Source: Marinobacterium mangrovicola (lineage in GTDB: Bacteria > Pseudomonadota > Gammaproteobacteria > Pseudomonadales > Balneatricaceae). From it: a stretch of DNA of 64,000 bases. Numbering within the stretch: the stretch's first letter is position 1; every line of letters starts with the position of its first letter. The stretch is from the NCBI RefSeq assembly GCF_004339595.1, contig NZ_SMFU01000009.1, forward strand, positions 124,001 to 188,000, written 5' to 3'. The translations under genes and the position numbers were made by a program. The notes under the pieces were generated by a model. The model was not told the DNA's origin, ran no database searches, and saw only the letters and a list, made by a program, of their open reading frames with translations. This document shows positions 1 to 9,642 of this stretch, in pieces.

Positions 1-163
1 CGAGGGGTACATAGATCTGCTCAAACATCTCCTTCAGACCTATATCCACCTGCAGCGACTCCAGCGTGGGCGCGAACGCCTTTTCCACCGCCTGCACGGC
101 ACGACGACGTTCTTCAGCACTGAGCATCAGCTGTTCTCTGGGCCAACGGGTAAGCAGACTCAT
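1..163 (-). CDS. N-terminal fragment of an unidentified protein (cut by window edge)
   Basis: An open frame reading leftwards starts with ATG at 163 and is still open at base 1. About 54 residues are visible, beginning MSLLTRWPREQLMLSAEERR. They look helical and soluble, with no signal peptide. An AGAGGA ribosome binding site lies directly upstream and overlaps the stop codon of the hydrolase gene at 173-1048, so the two are almost certainly co-transcribed and translationally coupled. The visible part ends just before where many kinases of the glycerate-kinase type carry their P-loop, but that is only a guess from general shape. I do not recognise the family from this fragment. Confidence 0.6.
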   Translation of the reverse strand, partial: MSLLTRWPREQLMLSAEERRRAVQAVEKAFAPTLESLQVDIGLKEMFEQIYVPL

Positions 164-172
164 AGTTCCTCT

Positions 173-1048
173 TTACAGCTCCTCTTTGTCGGTAAATACC
201 TGTGATTGCGTAGCCCGCAACCACTCGACCAATAATGCGATCTGATCTTTGCTCATCAGCGCCGGCGCATGGCCGATGCCTTCAAGGCTGTGTATCTGCA
301 GATCCTGCTTGCGCGCCTGCATCTGCTCTACCGTATCGGTTCTGAGCACATCAGAGTCGCGACCGTGCAGCAAAAGCTGCGGGCAGGCCACCTGCTCCCA
401 GAGCGACCAGATATCCACATCCGCCTGGGCGTTCTCTGCCGCGTTGATGGCGATGGCCGGGTCGTAATGCAGCCCCAACCGGCCATCCTCACACACCCGC
501 TGACCGTGGGTCACCAGGTGCTGCCACTGGCGATCACTGATTCCGGCAAAGGCTGTGTAGAGATCACGCAGCCAGCTTTCCATGGCGTTTTCGTCATCGA
601 AGCGGTGATCCCCCAGGTAGCCTGCGATCCTCTGCAGCGCCGTTTGGGGGATGAACGGACCAATATCATTCAGCACCAGGCGGCGGATCGGCGTATTCGG
701 CTGCGCCGCCAGACAGATGCCGATCAGCCCACCGAGGGAGGTGCCGATCCAGTCCACCCGGGCAGCGTCCACCCGGGCGATCAGCGCGACCATATCCTGG
801 ACATACTGCACCAGTGAGTAATCCTTCGGATTGGCAAGCCAGTCACTCTCGCCCCGGCCCGGCAGGTCCGGGCAGATCACACGGTAATTGCGACTCAGCG
901 CCAACGCCAGCTCGTCAAAGTCGCGGCTGTTGCGCGCCATTCCATGAACACAGATCAGCACCCGCTCGTTACTGGCGCTGCCCCACTCCTGATAATGCAG
1001 GCGATGAAATCCGCCGCTGTCCAAAGAGAGTATGTTTCCTCGTCGCAT
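173..1048 (-). CDS. Alpha/beta-fold hydrolase
   Basis: A 291-residue protein with the classic alpha/beta hydrolase layout. It has an oxyanion HGMARN segment near residue 35 and a nucleophile elbow GTSLGG with Ser104. A probable acid lies in the GRDSD segment (Asp231 or Asp233) and the catalytic His in GIGHAPAL is at residue 260. All three triad positions are present, so the enzyme should be active. The length is typical for an esterase, lipase or haloperoxidase-like member. The start is supported by GGGAGGA five bases upstream. The substrate cannot be told from sequence. The gene is followed after nine bases by the truncated gene at the window edge. It is divergent from fumC. Confidence 0.85.
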   Translation of the reverse strand: MRRGNILSLDSGGFHRLHYQEWGSASNERVLICVHGMARNSRDFDELALALSRNYRVICPDLPGRGESDWLANPKDYSLVQYVQDMVALIARVDAARVDWIGTSLGGLIGICLAAQPNTPIRRLVLNDIGPFIPQTALQRIAGYLGDHRFDDENAMESWLRDLYTAFAGISDRQWQHLVTHGQRVCEDGRLGLHYDPAIAINAAENAQADVDIWSLWEQVACPQLLLHGRDSDVLRTDTVEQMQARKQDLQIHSLEGIGHAPALMSKDQIALLVEWLRATQSQVFTDKEEL

Positions 1049-1362
1049 CGCTATCCTCCCGCCGCTTTTTTATTTTTATCCTGAAAGCTGTGCAGATCCG
1101 GCGCAGTCTCCTGTGCCGGGCAGATCTCTACTATAACCCGCCGAGGCAGAGCTCGCCTTAGGCTCTATAGCAGCAACATCCAATTGAAACTTATCCACGT
1201 ATTATCTGCCCCATAGAGAGGAAGTGTGGCTGGGTCGCAACACACAGTCCCATCTGTTGTGATTCCGTCGATGTAAACCATACTCAAAGATACTCTGAGC
1301 GTCTGTCTCGGAACCCCGAGTTTTCGGCAGGCACCAGTGGTAACAGACACATAGGAGGGTGT
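1049..1362. promoter_or_regulatory. Divergent intergenic region hydrolase / fumC
   Basis: About 310 bases hold the start regions of the leftward hydrolase and the rightward fumC. The only sure element is the strong AGGAGG site at 1353-1358 ahead of fumC. A possible weak promoter has TTGTGA near 1257 and CATACT downstream. I see no clear operator or hairpin. Confidence 0.35.
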
Positions 1363-2733
1363 ATGACGCGCACAGAACATGACAGCCTGGGCCAGGTCGA
1401 AGTACCTGAAGAGGCGCTCTACGGCGCCCAGACCCAGCGAGCCGTAAACAACTTCCAGATCAGTGACCGCCGCATGCCGGCGCCCTTTCTTATCGCCCTG
1501 GCGCAGATCAAGGCGGCCTGTGCCCAGACCAACGCGGAACTGGGACTGCTCGACGAAGAGCACAGCAAGGCGATCATCGCCGCCTGCGACCGGATCGTCG
1601 CCGGCGAGTTTCACGATCAGTTCCCGGTTGATGTGTTCCAGACCGGTTCCGGCACCAGCAGCAACATGAACATGAACGAGGTGCTCTCCCACCTGATCGA
1701 GAAAGACGCAGGGCTCACGCTGCACCCTAACGATCATATCAACATGAGCCAGAGCTCCAACGACGTGATCCCCACGGCGCTGCACCTGAGCGCCCTGAGC
1801 GAGCTGCAGATCAAACTGATCCCGGCACTGCGCCATCTGAAAAATGCGATCCGCCGCAAGAGTTCCGACCTTAATGACTTGGTCAAAACCGGCCGCACCC
1901 ACCTGATGGACGCGATGCCGGTGACCATGGGACAGGAACTGAGCGGCTGGCAGCAGCAGATCAAGGCGTCGGTAGAAAGGCTGGAGCAGACCGCACCACG
2001 CCTGGCAGAGCTGGCCCAGGGCGGTACCGCCGTGGGCACCGGCATCAACTCACCGACCACCTTTCCGCGCCTGTTCTGCCGTAACCTCAGCGCCCGCACC
2101 GGGATGACGCTGTCCCCGGCGCCGAACCGCTTTACCGCGCTGTCGAGCCAGGACACGGCGCTGGAACTCTCCGCTAACCTTCGCACCTGCGCTACTTCCA
2201 TTATCAAGATCGCCGATGATCTGCGCTGGATGAACTCCGGCCCACTGGCGGGGCTTGGCGAGATCGAACTGGAAGCCTTGCAGCCAGGCTCATCGATTAT
2301 GCCCGGCAAGGTAAACCCGGTGATTCCGGAAGCGGTGCTGATGACCTGCATGCAGGTGTGCGGCAACGACACAACCGTGGCGCTCAGCGCCCAGCGCAGC
2401 AACTTCCAGCTTAACGTGATGCTGCCGGTGATCGCCTACAACTTGCTGGACAGCATCGCGCTGCTGACCAATGCGGCCGAGAGCCTGGCAGACAAGGCGA
2501 TCCGCAGCTTCAAGGTACGTGAAGATGTGATCAACGCGGCGCTGTCACGCAACCCGATTCTGGTAACCGCGCTTAACCGCGTCATCGGCTATGAGAAGGC
2601 CGCTGCGCTGGCGAAACAGGCCTACGCCGAGGGTCGTCCGATCATCGACGTGGTGGAGCAGGAAACCGACCTGAGCCGAGAGGAACTGGAGCAGATGCTG
2701 GACCCTGCTCAGCTCACCGGTCCTTCACAGTAG
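1363..2733 (+). CDS. fumC: Class II fumarate hydratase
   Basis: A 456-residue enzyme for the reversible hydration of fumarate to L-malate in the TCA cycle. It belongs to the iron-independent, oxygen-stable homotetrameric class. The family signature GSSIMPGKVNPV lies at residues 309-320, and the catalytic His is in GRTHLMDAMPV (His180). The substrate-binding GSGTSSNMNMNEV and SQSSNDVIPT segments are intact. The length matches FumC (about 460). An AGGAGG ribosome site precedes the ATG. FumC is usually the oxidative-stress or iron-limitation isoenzyme; nothing here shows its regulation directly. It converges with the HAD gene, the two stop codons being only five bases apart. Confidence 0.95.
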   Translation: MTRTEHDSLGQVEVPEEALYGAQTQRAVNNFQISDRRMPAPFLIALAQIKAACAQTNAELGLLDEEHSKAIIAACDRIVAGEFHDQFPVDVFQTGSGTSSNMNMNEVLSHLIEKDAGLTLHPNDHINMSQSSNDVIPTALHLSALSELQIKLIPALRHLKNAIRRKSSDLNDLVKTGRTHLMDAMPVTMGQELSGWQQQIKASVERLEQTAPRLAELAQGGTAVGTGINSPTTFPRLFCRNLSARTGMTLSPAPNRFTALSSQDTALELSANLRTCATSIIKIADDLRWMNSGPLAGLGEIELEALQPGSSIMPGKVNPVIPEAVLMTCMQVCGNDTTVALSAQRSNFQLNVMLPVIAYNLLDSIALLTNAAESLADKAIRSFKVREDVINAALSRNPILVTALNRVIGYEKAAALAKQAYAEGRPIIDVVEQETDLSREELEQMLDPAQLTGPSQ

Positions 2734-2738
2734 TTTTT

Positions 2739-3524
2739 TCACCCAGTGCGGGCGGTTAGCAACCGCTCGCCCAGCTCCACAAAACCCGCTCCCATCGGCT
2801 GGCTGAGCACTTCAGCTGGCCGATGTTTCATATAGGGCAACGCCCTGGCGATATTGGCCACGCCAAAGGTGCAGCTGAGACCCTCGAACATGGTTTCGTC
2901 ATTGGCGGAATCACCCACAAACGCCACCTGCTCCTGCAGCTGCGCACCGCTAAGGCCATACAAGTCGTAGAGCAGTTTCACCGCCATGGCGTATTTGCTG
3001 AAACCGCCGCGCCAGGCGTTGATATGGATAGAGCTGGCTCGAGCGTTGATACCTCGCTGATGCAGCCGCTCGATAATCTCAGCCACCTGGGCCTGATCCA
3101 GCCTGGCATCCTGACCGATATCGACCGCCACATCGGCCAGTCGGTAAGGCTGATCCGCCGCCAGTGAAAGCCCGGGATAAGCCGGCAGGATCACCGACTC
3201 GATCAGCGCTTTGACCTCCGCCTGATCGCTGCGCATCTGCGCTTCCTGCGTCCAGTCAAAGCGTTCGAACCCCTTGTCGCTGCGACACATATGGAACGCG
3301 CCGTTCTCACCAATCACCGCACTTACCGGCCAGGCACGCGCCATATGGTCGCACCAGCCGGCGCAGGCGCCGGTGATCGGAATCAGGTGAATACCCGCCT
3401 CGGATAGCCGGTAGATCATCGCCAGGGTATCGGGCAGGATACGCCCTTCGCTGGTCAGCGTATCGTCCACATCGGTGAGCAGAAAACGGATCCGTTTCAG
3501 TTGCTCAGCATCGAATTGACTCAT
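2739..3524 (-). CDS. HAD-superfamily (type IIB/Cof-like) phosphatase
   Basis: A 261-residue haloacid-dehalogenase phosphatase. Motif I is TDVDDTLT at residues 17-24 (Asp18 nucleophile, Asp20 general acid). Motif II Thr is in LIPITGACAG, and motif IV is VAFVGDSANDETMF near residue 210. The spacing implies a large C2 (type IIB) cap, as in sugar-phosphate and Cof-like phosphatases. Its ATG overlaps the end of the DeoR gene by four bases, so it is the last gene of the ugp operon. That context suggests it acts on glycerol phosphate or a related phosphate ester released after uptake. This role is inferred from position, not from residues. Confidence 0.85.
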   Translation of the reverse strand: MSQFDAEQLKRIRFLLTDVDDTLTSEGRILPDTLAMIYRLSEAGIHLIPITGACAGWCDHMARAWPVSAVIGENGAFHMCRSDKGFERFDWTQEAQMRSDQAEVKALIESVILPAYPGLSLAADQPYRLADVAVDIGQDARLDQAQVAEIIERLHQRGINARASSIHINAWRGGFSKYAMAVKLLYDLYGLSGAQLQEQVAFVGDSANDETMFEGLSCTFGVANIARALPYMKHRPAEVLSQPMGAGFVELGERLLTARTG

Positions 3525-4318
3525 CGGTTAGCGCTCTCTGTTTCGCTCTTTCCATCCGGACGCTGGGCTTCCACCACCTGAACGCCCGCCTTCGCCAGTA
3601 CGGCAGCGGCGTCGTCAGGCAGGGCGTCTGTCACCATCAGATCCAGTGCATTGAAATCATCGACCACCACCATCGCCCGGCGCCGCCATTTGCTTTGGTC
3701 CACCAGCAGAATTCGCTGGCGGGCGCAGGCCAGAATGGTGCGACTGACCTCCGCCTCGCGAGGGTCGAAATCCAGCAGTCCCGCTTCACTATCCAGCCCA
3801 CCGGCACCAACGACGCCAAAATCGACCCGGTGAGCGCGGATAAAATCCACCGCCGCGCCACCCACCAGATCCCGGTCGCTATGGCGCAACTGGCCACCGC
3901 TGAGCGATACGCTGATCTGTGGATAATCGCAAAGCAGTTCGGCCACATCCAGGTTATTGGTGAGCACGCGCAGATCGCGACGTTCAGTCAATGCCTCGGC
4001 CAGCAGCGCCACACTGGTGCCTATGCCGAGAAACACCGAGGCGCCATCGGGAATAAGCTCAGCGCAGGCCCTGGCCATGGCGCGTTTGGCGCTCACATTG
4101 GTAGCCTGGCGGGAACGGAAGGAGATATTGCGGCCGCTGGCGGGAAGCGCTATGCCACCATGGATACGCCGCGTCAGGCCCGCCTCGGAGAGCTGGTTGA
4201 TATCCTTGCGGATGGTCTGGGTGGAGACATCGAAGCGCTGCGCCAGCTCATCCACGCCGAGCTCTTCGCTCTCCCTGAGCGTATCGACGATCCGTTGCTG
4301 GCGTTCACTGAGCTTCAT
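3521..4318 (-). CDS. DeoR/GlpR-family transcriptional regulator
   Basis: A 265-residue repressor-type protein. Residues 1-56 are the DeoR helix-turn-helix ([15 protein letters not shown] ... VSTQTIRKDINQL). The rest is the DeoRC sugar-phosphate sensor domain with the GIGTSVALLAEAL and TNNLDVAELL phosphate-loop segments typical of GlpR relatives. The start at 4318 begins exactly at the conserved MKLSERQQ; longer upstream reading lacks family similarity. It overlaps the phosphodiesterase gene by 14 bases and the HAD gene by four. Inside an operon for glycerol-3-phosphate/diester uptake it is the natural local regulator, sensing a phosphorylated product. Confidence 0.9.
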   Translation of the reverse strand: MKLSERQQRIVDTLRESEELGVDELAQRFDVSTQTIRKDINQLSEAGLTRRIHGGIALPASGRNISFRSRQATNVSAKRAMARACAELIPDGASVFLGIGTSVALLAEALTERRDLRVLTNNLDVAELLCDYPQISVSLSGGQLRHSDRDLVGGAAVDFIRAHRVDFGVVGAGGLDSEAGLLDFDPREAEVSRTILACARQRILLVDQSKWRRRAMVVVDDFNALDLMVTDALPDDAAAVLAKAGVQVVEAQRPDGKSETESANR

Positions 4319-5090
4319 CCGGCGCCCTGTCATCCACTGAGCCGAACTGCTGGGGAATGTCTGTAATGACGGAATCCACACCCAGCTGCAGCAGACGATG
4401 CGCCTCCTCAATATCGTTAACGGTCCAGGCCAGCACACGGCAACTAATCGCTTTTGCCTGGGCGATGGTCTGTTCATTGAGCGCACGCCAGTGGCTGTGG
4501 AGGCTGAACGCCTGCAACGACTCGAGCTTATCGCTCCAGTTCCCTTCCAACTCAGAGAGCAGCAGACCGCGCGCAAGCTCGGGCAGTTGGCGCTGGCACT
4601 CTTGCAACAGCGCTTCGCTAAAGCTGGAGATCACCAGCTTCGCGGGATCAAAAGCGCTGAGCTCCGGTGCGATCGCCGCAACCACTCTGGCCGGATCCAG
4701 CCCCTGATCCTTGATCTCCAGGTTGAATCCCAGCTTCAGCTCGCTCAGCAGCGCCAGCATCTCCCGAAGGGTCGGCACCGGCTCAACGCCCCAGCCTTCG
4801 AACCGTGCCGCCACATTCACACCGGCCAGATCAACCAGCTGCATTTCACAGAGGGTGCCCGTCGAATTGGAGAGGCGCTCCAGCGTCGGATCGTGGTGGA
4901 TCACCGGCGTATCGTCCGCCAACAGGCTGACATCCATTTCCACCCATTTAACGCCCTGACGAGCCGCTTCCCTGACCGCGCCCAGTGTATTTTCCGGCGC
5001 CAGCGAAGCGATGGCGCGATGGCCGATGATTTTTGGCAGCTGCGGTTTAACCCCAGGCCTTAAGTCGCGCTCTGACTCGGTGTTCAACAC
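4305..5090 (-). CDS. ugpQ: Glycerophosphodiester phosphodiesterase, cytosolic UgpQ type
   Basis: A 261-residue enzyme that splits glycerophosphodiesters into glycerol-3-phosphate and an alcohol. The GDPD motifs are in order: [13 protein letters not shown] (residues about 23-35), [17 protein letters not shown] with the catalytic His and metal ligands, and EIKDQG. There is no signal peptide, so it acts inside the cell on imported diesters. Its start overlaps ugpC by seven bases, showing tight coupling to the importer. Length is normal for UgpQ (about 247). Confidence 0.92.
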   Translation of the reverse strand: MLNTESERDLRPGVKPQLPKIIGHRAIASLAPENTLGAVREAARQGVKWVEMDVSLLADDTPVIHHDPTLERLSNSTGTLCEMQLVDLAGVNVAARFEGWGVEPVPTLREMLALLSELKLGFNLEIKDQGLDPARVVAAIAPELSAFDPAKLVISSFSEALLQECQRQLPELARGLLLSELEGNWSDKLESLQAFSLHSHWRALNEQTIAQAKAISCRVLAWTVNDIEEAHRLLQLGVDSVITDIPQQFGSVDDRAPDEAQ

Positions 5091-6178
5091 GGTTCGATCC
5101 TCTGTCCACTCTGTTTATCAAAAAGGTGCAGTTGCGAAGGATCCAGCGACAGAGCGATGCGCTCCTCGTCGGCGGCCACATACTCGCCTCGCAGCCTTAG
5201 TGTAAATTGATTATCGGTGCCCGCCAGCCGACCATGCAGCAGCGTATCGGCGCCCAGGGGCTCCGCCAGCTGCACATCCACCTCCAGCGGCACGCCCTCG
5301 ACGGGCTGGCCGGGGATGATCCGGTGCAGATGCTCGGGACGGATACCGACCTGCACGCGCTCGTTAAACTCAGTACAGGCATTAGCGTACTCCGGCAGCT
5401 GGATCTGGCGCTCACCGATGCTAAGTTGGCCTCGCGCCAGGCTACCATCGAGGAAGTTCATCGCCGGTGAGCCGATGAACCTAGCCACAAAAGGAGTCGC
5501 GGGACGGTTATAGATCTCCATCGGCGTGCCGATCTGCTCGGCGACGCCGTTGCGCATCACCACCAGACGATCCGCCAGCGTCATCGCCTCCACCTGATCG
5601 TGGGTCACATAGACCGCCGTGGTACCCAGCTCACGCTGCAGCCTCTTGATCTCGATCCGCATCTGCACGCGCAGCTTGGCATCCAGGTTTGAGAGCGGCT
5701 CATCAAACAGAAACACCTGGGGGTTACGCACGATGGCACGCCCCATGGCCACGCGCTGGCGCTGCCCGCCGGAGAGCTGACGCGGCTTGCGTGTCAGCAG
5801 CTGTTCCAGTTGCAGGGTCTCGGCAGCGGCTTCGACGCGGCGTTTGATCTCGGCTTTGTCGAAGCCACGGTTTTTCAGACCATAGGCCATATTGTCGTAG
5901 ACACTCATATGCGGATAGAGCGCGTAGTTCTGAAACACCATGGCTATATCGCGTTTCGCCGGTTCCAGTTCGTTGACGCGCTGATCGCCGATTTTCAGCT
6001 CGCCGGCGCTGATCCGTTCCAGCCCTGCCAGCATCCGCAGCAGCGAGGATTTACCGCAGCCGGAGGGGCCGACGATGACAATAAATTCGCCATCGGCGAT
6101 ATCCATCGACAGCCCTTGAACCGCCACCTGGCCGTTGTCGTAGGTTTTGTTCAGTTGATCCAGTGTCAGTGTAGCCAT
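5084..6178 (-). CDS. ugpC: sn-glycerol-3-phosphate ABC importer, ATPase
   Basis: A 364-residue importer ATPase of the MalK/UgpC class. It shows Walker [10 protein letters not shown] (near residue 38), signature [14 protein letters not shown], Walker [13 protein letters not shown] and the H-loop [13 protein letters not shown]-terminal TOBE/OB regulatory domain follows from about residue 240. It energises the UgpAE permease. The gene lies ten bases after ugpE. Length and order match the UgpBAEC system. Confidence 0.95.
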   Translation of the reverse strand: MATLTLDQLNKTYDNGQVAVQGLSMDIADGEFIVIVGPSGCGKSSLLRMLAGLERISAGELKIGDQRVNELEPAKRDIAMVFQNYALYPHMSVYDNMAYGLKNRGFDKAEIKRRVEAAAETLQLEQLLTRKPRQLSGGQRQRVAMGRAIVRNPQVFLFDEPLSNLDAKLRVQMRIEIKRLQRELGTTAVYVTHDQVEAMTLADRLVVMRNGVAEQIGTPMEIYNRPATPFVARFIGSPAMNFLDGSLARGQLSIGERQIQLPEYANACTEFNERVQVGIRPEHLHRIIPGQPVEGVPLEVDVQLAEPLGADTLLHGRLAGTDNQFTLRLRGEYVAADEERIALSLDPSQLHLFDKQSGQRIEPC

Positions 6179-6188
6179 GGCCGTTCTC

Positions 6189-7037
6189 TTACTTTTCGGT
6201 TTCTATCAGTCCCTTGACGAACAGGCGCTGCATCATCAGCACCACGCCCACCGGGGGCAGCATCGCCAGCAGAGTAGTCGGCATCACCTCGTTCCAGGCC
6301 ACCTCGCCATCACCCACCGCCAGCATCCGCTGGATCCCCATCACCACGGTGTAATAGTCCTCGCTGGTGGTGATCAGCAGCGGCCAGAGATACTGGTTCC
6401 AGCCATAGATGAACATGATCACGAACAGCGCCGCGAGGTTGGTGCGCGACAGCGGCAGCAGAATATCGATCAGGAAACGGATCGGGCCGGCGCCATCCAC
6501 CCGCGCCGCTTCCGCCAGCTCCGGCGGTACCGTCATAAAAAACTGACGTAACAGGAAGGTGGCCGTGGCGCTGGCGATCAGCGGCAGCGTCAGCCCTGTG
6601 TAGCTGTTCAGCATTCCCAGATCCGCCACCACCTGAAAGGTGGGGATGATCCGCACCTCCACCGGCAGCATCAGCGTCATAAAGATCAGCCAGAAGCAGA
6701 ACATCCGCAGCGGAAAGCGGAAAAAAACGATGGCATAGGCCGCCAGTACGGAAATGGCGATCTTGCCCAAAGCGATCCCCAGCGCCATCACCAGGCTGTT
6801 GAACAGCATCAGCGCCACCGATACGCCAACCGATGAGTCACTGCCTGTGCCCAGCACACGGCCAAAGTTTTCCAGCAGCTGATCACCGGGCCAGAGCGGC
6901 ACGGTACCAGTCACCAGCGCCTGCGCCGGATAGGTAGACGCCACAAAAGCGATCCAGATAGGAAAGGCCACCAGCAGCACGCCCAGCGCCAGCACCCCGT
7001 GGCTGATCAGGTTCAGCCAGAATCGATTCTCAACCAT
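6189..7037 (-). CDS. ugpE: sn-glycerol-3-phosphate ABC importer, permease UgpE
   Basis: A 282-residue inner-membrane permease with six predicted spans and the EAA loop ([23 protein letters not shown], roughly residues 185-207) that docks on UgpC. The sequence is strongly UgpE-like, including the N-terminal [20 protein letters not shown] span. It partners with UgpA. Confidence 0.94.
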   Translation of the reverse strand: MVENRFWLNLISHGVLALGVLLVAFPIWIAFVASTYPAQALVTGTVPLWPGDQLLENFGRVLGTGSDSSVGVSVALMLFNSLVMALGIALGKIAISVLAAYAIVFFRFPLRMFCFWLIFMTLMLPVEVRIIPTFQVVADLGMLNSYTGLTLPLIASATATFLLRQFFMTVPPELAEAARVDGAGPIRFLIDILLPLSRTNLAALFVIMFIYGWNQYLWPLLITTSEDYYTVVMGIQRMLAVGDGEVAWNEVMPTTLLAMLPPVGVVLMMQRLFVKGLIETEK

Positions 7038-7075
7038 CAGATCTCAACCTCAGCCCTTCACCTTAGCTTTCCACC

Positions 7076-7972
7076 CTAGTACTGCACCCTGCGCTCGACA
7101 TAGCGGAACTGCACCACGGTGAGTGCGCCCACCAGCAGCATCAGCACCACCGACTGTGCCGCGGAGCCCCCCAGATCCAGACCGACAAAACCGTCGTCAT
7201 AGACGTTGTACACCAGGGTCCGCGTGGCATCGCCGGGCCCGCCCTGGGTGACCGCGTGAATCACGCCGAAGGTTTCAAAAAACGCGTACACCACGTTGAT
7301 CACCAGCAGGAAGAAGGTAGTCGGCGACAGCAACGGAAAGGTGATGGTGATAAAGCGCCGCAGCGGGCCTGCGCCATCGATGGCCGCCGCCTCATGCAGT
7401 GAGCGCGGGATCGCCTGCAATCCGGCAAGAAAAAACAGAAAGTTGTAACTTATCTGCTTCCAGGCGGAGGCGATAATCACCAGCAGCATCGCCTGATCGC
7501 CATTGAGAAAGTGGTTCCACTCGTAACCCAGCTGATCCAGCAGATACGCCAGCACACCGACGGTGGGGTGGAACATGAATAGCCAGAGCACACCGGCGAT
7601 CGCGGGTGCGACGGCATAGGGCCAGATCAACAGCGTCTTGTAGACCTGGGCGCCGCGCACCACCTGGTCCGCCATCACCGCCAGGGTCAACGACAGCCCC
7701 ATGGAGAGCGCCGTCACGCCGGCACTGAAGACGACGGTGGTCCAGAGGGTTTTGTAGTAGCCCGGATCGGTGAACAGCAGCTGGTAGTTTTCCAGGCCGA
7801 CAAACTCGGTGGAGAGCCCAAAGGCATCTTCCATCAGGAACGACTGCCACACCGCCTGGGCGGCGGGCCAGATAAAAAACACCAGCGTGATCAGCAACTG
7901 CGGCAGCACCAGCAGCCAGGGCAGCCAACGGCTATCGAAAGCCGGCACGCGTTCAGAACTTATATTGGACAT
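7076..7972 (-). CDS. ugpA: sn-glycerol-3-phosphate ABC importer, permease UgpA
   Basis: A 298-residue permease starting [19 protein letters not shown], which lines up with the usual UgpA N terminus. A GTG start at 8008 would add 12 residues that would lie in the intergenic hairpin and is less likely. It has six transmembrane spans and an EAA loop ([17 protein letters not shown]). No strong Shine-Dalgarno is visible at the ATG. A 13-bp hairpin occupies the space just upstream, so translation may depend on folding there. Confidence 0.92.
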   Translation of the reverse strand: MSNISSERVPAFDSRWLPWLLVLPQLLITLVFFIWPAAQAVWQSFLMEDAFGLSTEFVGLENYQLLFTDPGYYKTLWTTVVFSAGVTALSMGLSLTLAVMADQVVRGAQVYKTLLIWPYAVAPAIAGVLWLFMFHPTVGVLAYLLDQLGYEWNHFLNGDQAMLLVIIASAWKQISYNFLFFLAGLQAIPRSLHEAAAIDGAGPLRRFITITFPLLSPTTFFLLVINVVYAFFETFGVIHAVTQGGPGDATRTLVYNVYDDGFVGLDLGGSAAQSVVLMLLVGALTVVQFRYVERRVQY

Positions 7973-7981
7973 AACGAAATG

Positions 7982-8012
7982 ACCGGCACCTCGGACAAGC
8001 CGAGGCACCGGT
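7982..8012 (-). promoter_or_regulatory. Strong intercistronic hairpin between ugpB and ugpA
   Basis: Read on the minus strand, ACCGGTGCCTCGG pairs with CCGAGGTGCCGGT around a CTTGT loop: 13 pairs, two of them G-U. No T-tract follows. It lies right after the ugpB stop and before the ugpA start. This is the position of known stabilising or partial-termination hairpins that raise binding-protein over permease expression. The function is inferred. Confidence 0.7.
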
Positions 8013-8027
8013 GCTCCCTGTTACGAA

Positions 8028-9338
8028 TCAGCGATTGGCGCGTTCAAACTTGCGCAGCAGGTCGTTACCGCGCTCCACCGCTTCATCCAGAGCGTCCTTG
8101 GCGGAGGCATCGCCGGCCCAGACCTTCTCCAGCTCTTCGTTGATCACGTCACGGATCTGTACAAAGTTACCCAGACGCAGTCCCTTGGAGTTGGCCGTCG
8201 GCTCACCGCCGGTCATCTGCGTGATCGCCACATCGGTGCCTGGGTTTGCCGCGTAGAAGCCCTGTTCACGGGTCAGTTCAGCGGCGGCATGAGTGATCGG
8301 CAGATAACCGGTGAACTGGTGCCAGTCCGCCTGTACTTCCGGTGAGGAGAGGTAGGTAAAGAATTGGGCCACGCCCTTGTAGTCTTCGCTGTCGCGGCCC
8401 TGCAAGGTCCAGAGCGTAGCGCCACCGATGATGGTGTTTTTCGGGCTATCGATCATCGACTGCCAGTACGGCAGCTGAGCTACGCCAAACTCGAAATCCT
8501 GCACGCTGCTTTTCACGCCGGAATAGGACGCAGAAGAGCCCATATACATGGCGCATTCACCGCTGTAGAACTTCGGCAGGCTGTCGGAACGACGGCCGCC
8601 GTAGCCGAAGATGCCGCTCTTCTGCCACTCGGCCAGCTGGGCGATATGCTGCACATGCTTGTCGCTGTTGAACTCCAGCACCGTATCCAGACCGGAGAAG
8701 CCGTTATTGTTGGAAGCAAAGGGAATATCGTGACGGGCGCTGAAGTTCTCCAGCTGCACCCAGGACTGCCAGCCGGTGGTGAAGCCGCATTTGTAACCGG
8801 CATCCAGCAGTTTCTGACCGACCTGACCCATCTCTTCCCAGGTTTTTGGCGGCTCGGCGCCGGCTTTCTCTAACGCATCGGCGTTGTAGTAGAGCACCGG
8901 TGTGGAGCTGTTGAACGGCATCGACAGCATCTTGCCGTCGTCGCTGGTGTAGTAGCCGGTGACGGCGCTGAGGTAGTTATCCGGATCGAAGGCTTCGCCG
9001 GCGTCTTCCATCAGTTTCCAGGTCGGGTAGACGGCGCCTTCGGCGGCCATCATCGACGCGGTACCGACCTCGAACACCTGCACGATATGCGGCTGTTGCT
9101 TGGCACGAAACGCGGCTACGGCAGCGGTCATGGTCTCGGTGTAGTTGCCCTTGAACACCGGTTTGACCTCGTAGTCGTCCTGACTGGCATTAAACCCGGC
9201 GGCGATCTCGTTGACCTTTTCCCCCAGGGTGCCGCCCATGGCGTGCCACCACTCGATCTGGGTTGCGGCCTGGGCATTGAATGCCATTACCGACGCCAGT
9301 GCCACACCCAAACTGCTGCGTACCATTTTTCGAGCCAT
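8028..9338 (-). CDS. ugpB: sn-glycerol-3-phosphate ABC importer, periplasmic binding protein
   Basis: A 436-residue binding protein (E. coli UgpB is 438). The start at 9338 gives a clean Sec signal MARKMVRSSLGVALASVMA...NAQA with cleavage before ATQIEWWHAMGG, and AAGGGAG lies nine bases upstream; an upstream extension is not supported. The mature part shows the UgpB hallmarks IEWWHAMGG near its N terminus and SMPFNSSTPVLYYN. It is first in the operon ugpB-A-E-C-ugpQ-deoR-HAD. Confidence 0.95.
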   Translation of the reverse strand: MARKMVRSSLGVALASVMAFNAQAATQIEWWHAMGGTLGEKVNEIAAGFNASQDDYEVKPVFKGNYTETMTAAVAAFRAKQQPHIVQVFEVGTASMMAAEGAVYPTWKLMEDAGEAFDPDNYLSAVTGYYTSDDGKMLSMPFNSSTPVLYYNADALEKAGAEPPKTWEEMGQVGQKLLDAGYKCGFTTGWQSWVQLENFSARHDIPFASNNNGFSGLDTVLEFNSDKHVQHIAQLAEWQKSGIFGYGGRRSDSLPKFYSGECAMYMGSSASYSGVKSSVQDFEFGVAQLPYWQSMIDSPKNTIIGGATLWTLQGRDSEDYKGVAQFFTYLSSPEVQADWHQFTGYLPITHAAAELTREQGFYAANPGTDVAITQMTGGEPTANSKGLRLGNFVQIRDVINEELEKVWAGDASAKDALDEAVERGNDLLRKFERANR

Positions 9339-9642
9339 TGCGGTTTGCTCCCTTATCAATCCTTCGAACCAGGCAAAACCTGGCAAGCCTGAGATGCCAT
9401 GAACAGATTTCTGGCCATCAAGTTTCAAATGAACCCAAATTAGAGCAGCAGAATGCTTCATATCGCTGATAGTACGATGTCAGTTCTGTTTCATTTAGAT
9501 GAACAACTCGGTGCGAGAAACCGGGCCAGCGCAGCCGCTGGGCGATTGGCCGATTACTCGCCATCCGGTATACTTTGCGACCCTAAATGCCGCCAAAACC
9601 GCATACTTGGCGTGGTTATAGTTCAGTCTGAAGGACAGCCCG
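9339..9642. promoter_or_regulatory. Divergent control region ugpB / dapC
   Basis: About 300 bases serve both directions. On the ugp side I see two small inverted repeats with the same TTCA half: TTCAAATGAA at 9424-9433 and TTCATTTAGATGAA at 9490-9503. They are candidate operators for the operon's own DeoR regulator. I see no Pho box of the CTGTCAT type. On the dap side there is a good promoter (listed separately). Confidence 0.4.
9546..9574 (+). promoter_or_regulatory. Sigma-70-type promoter for dapC operon
   Basis: TTGGCC at 9546-9551, a 17-base spacer, then TATACT at 9569-9574. It lies about 70 bases before the dapC start, with AAGGA as ribosome site. This is one of the best sigma-70 matches in the window. 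Confidence 0.7.
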
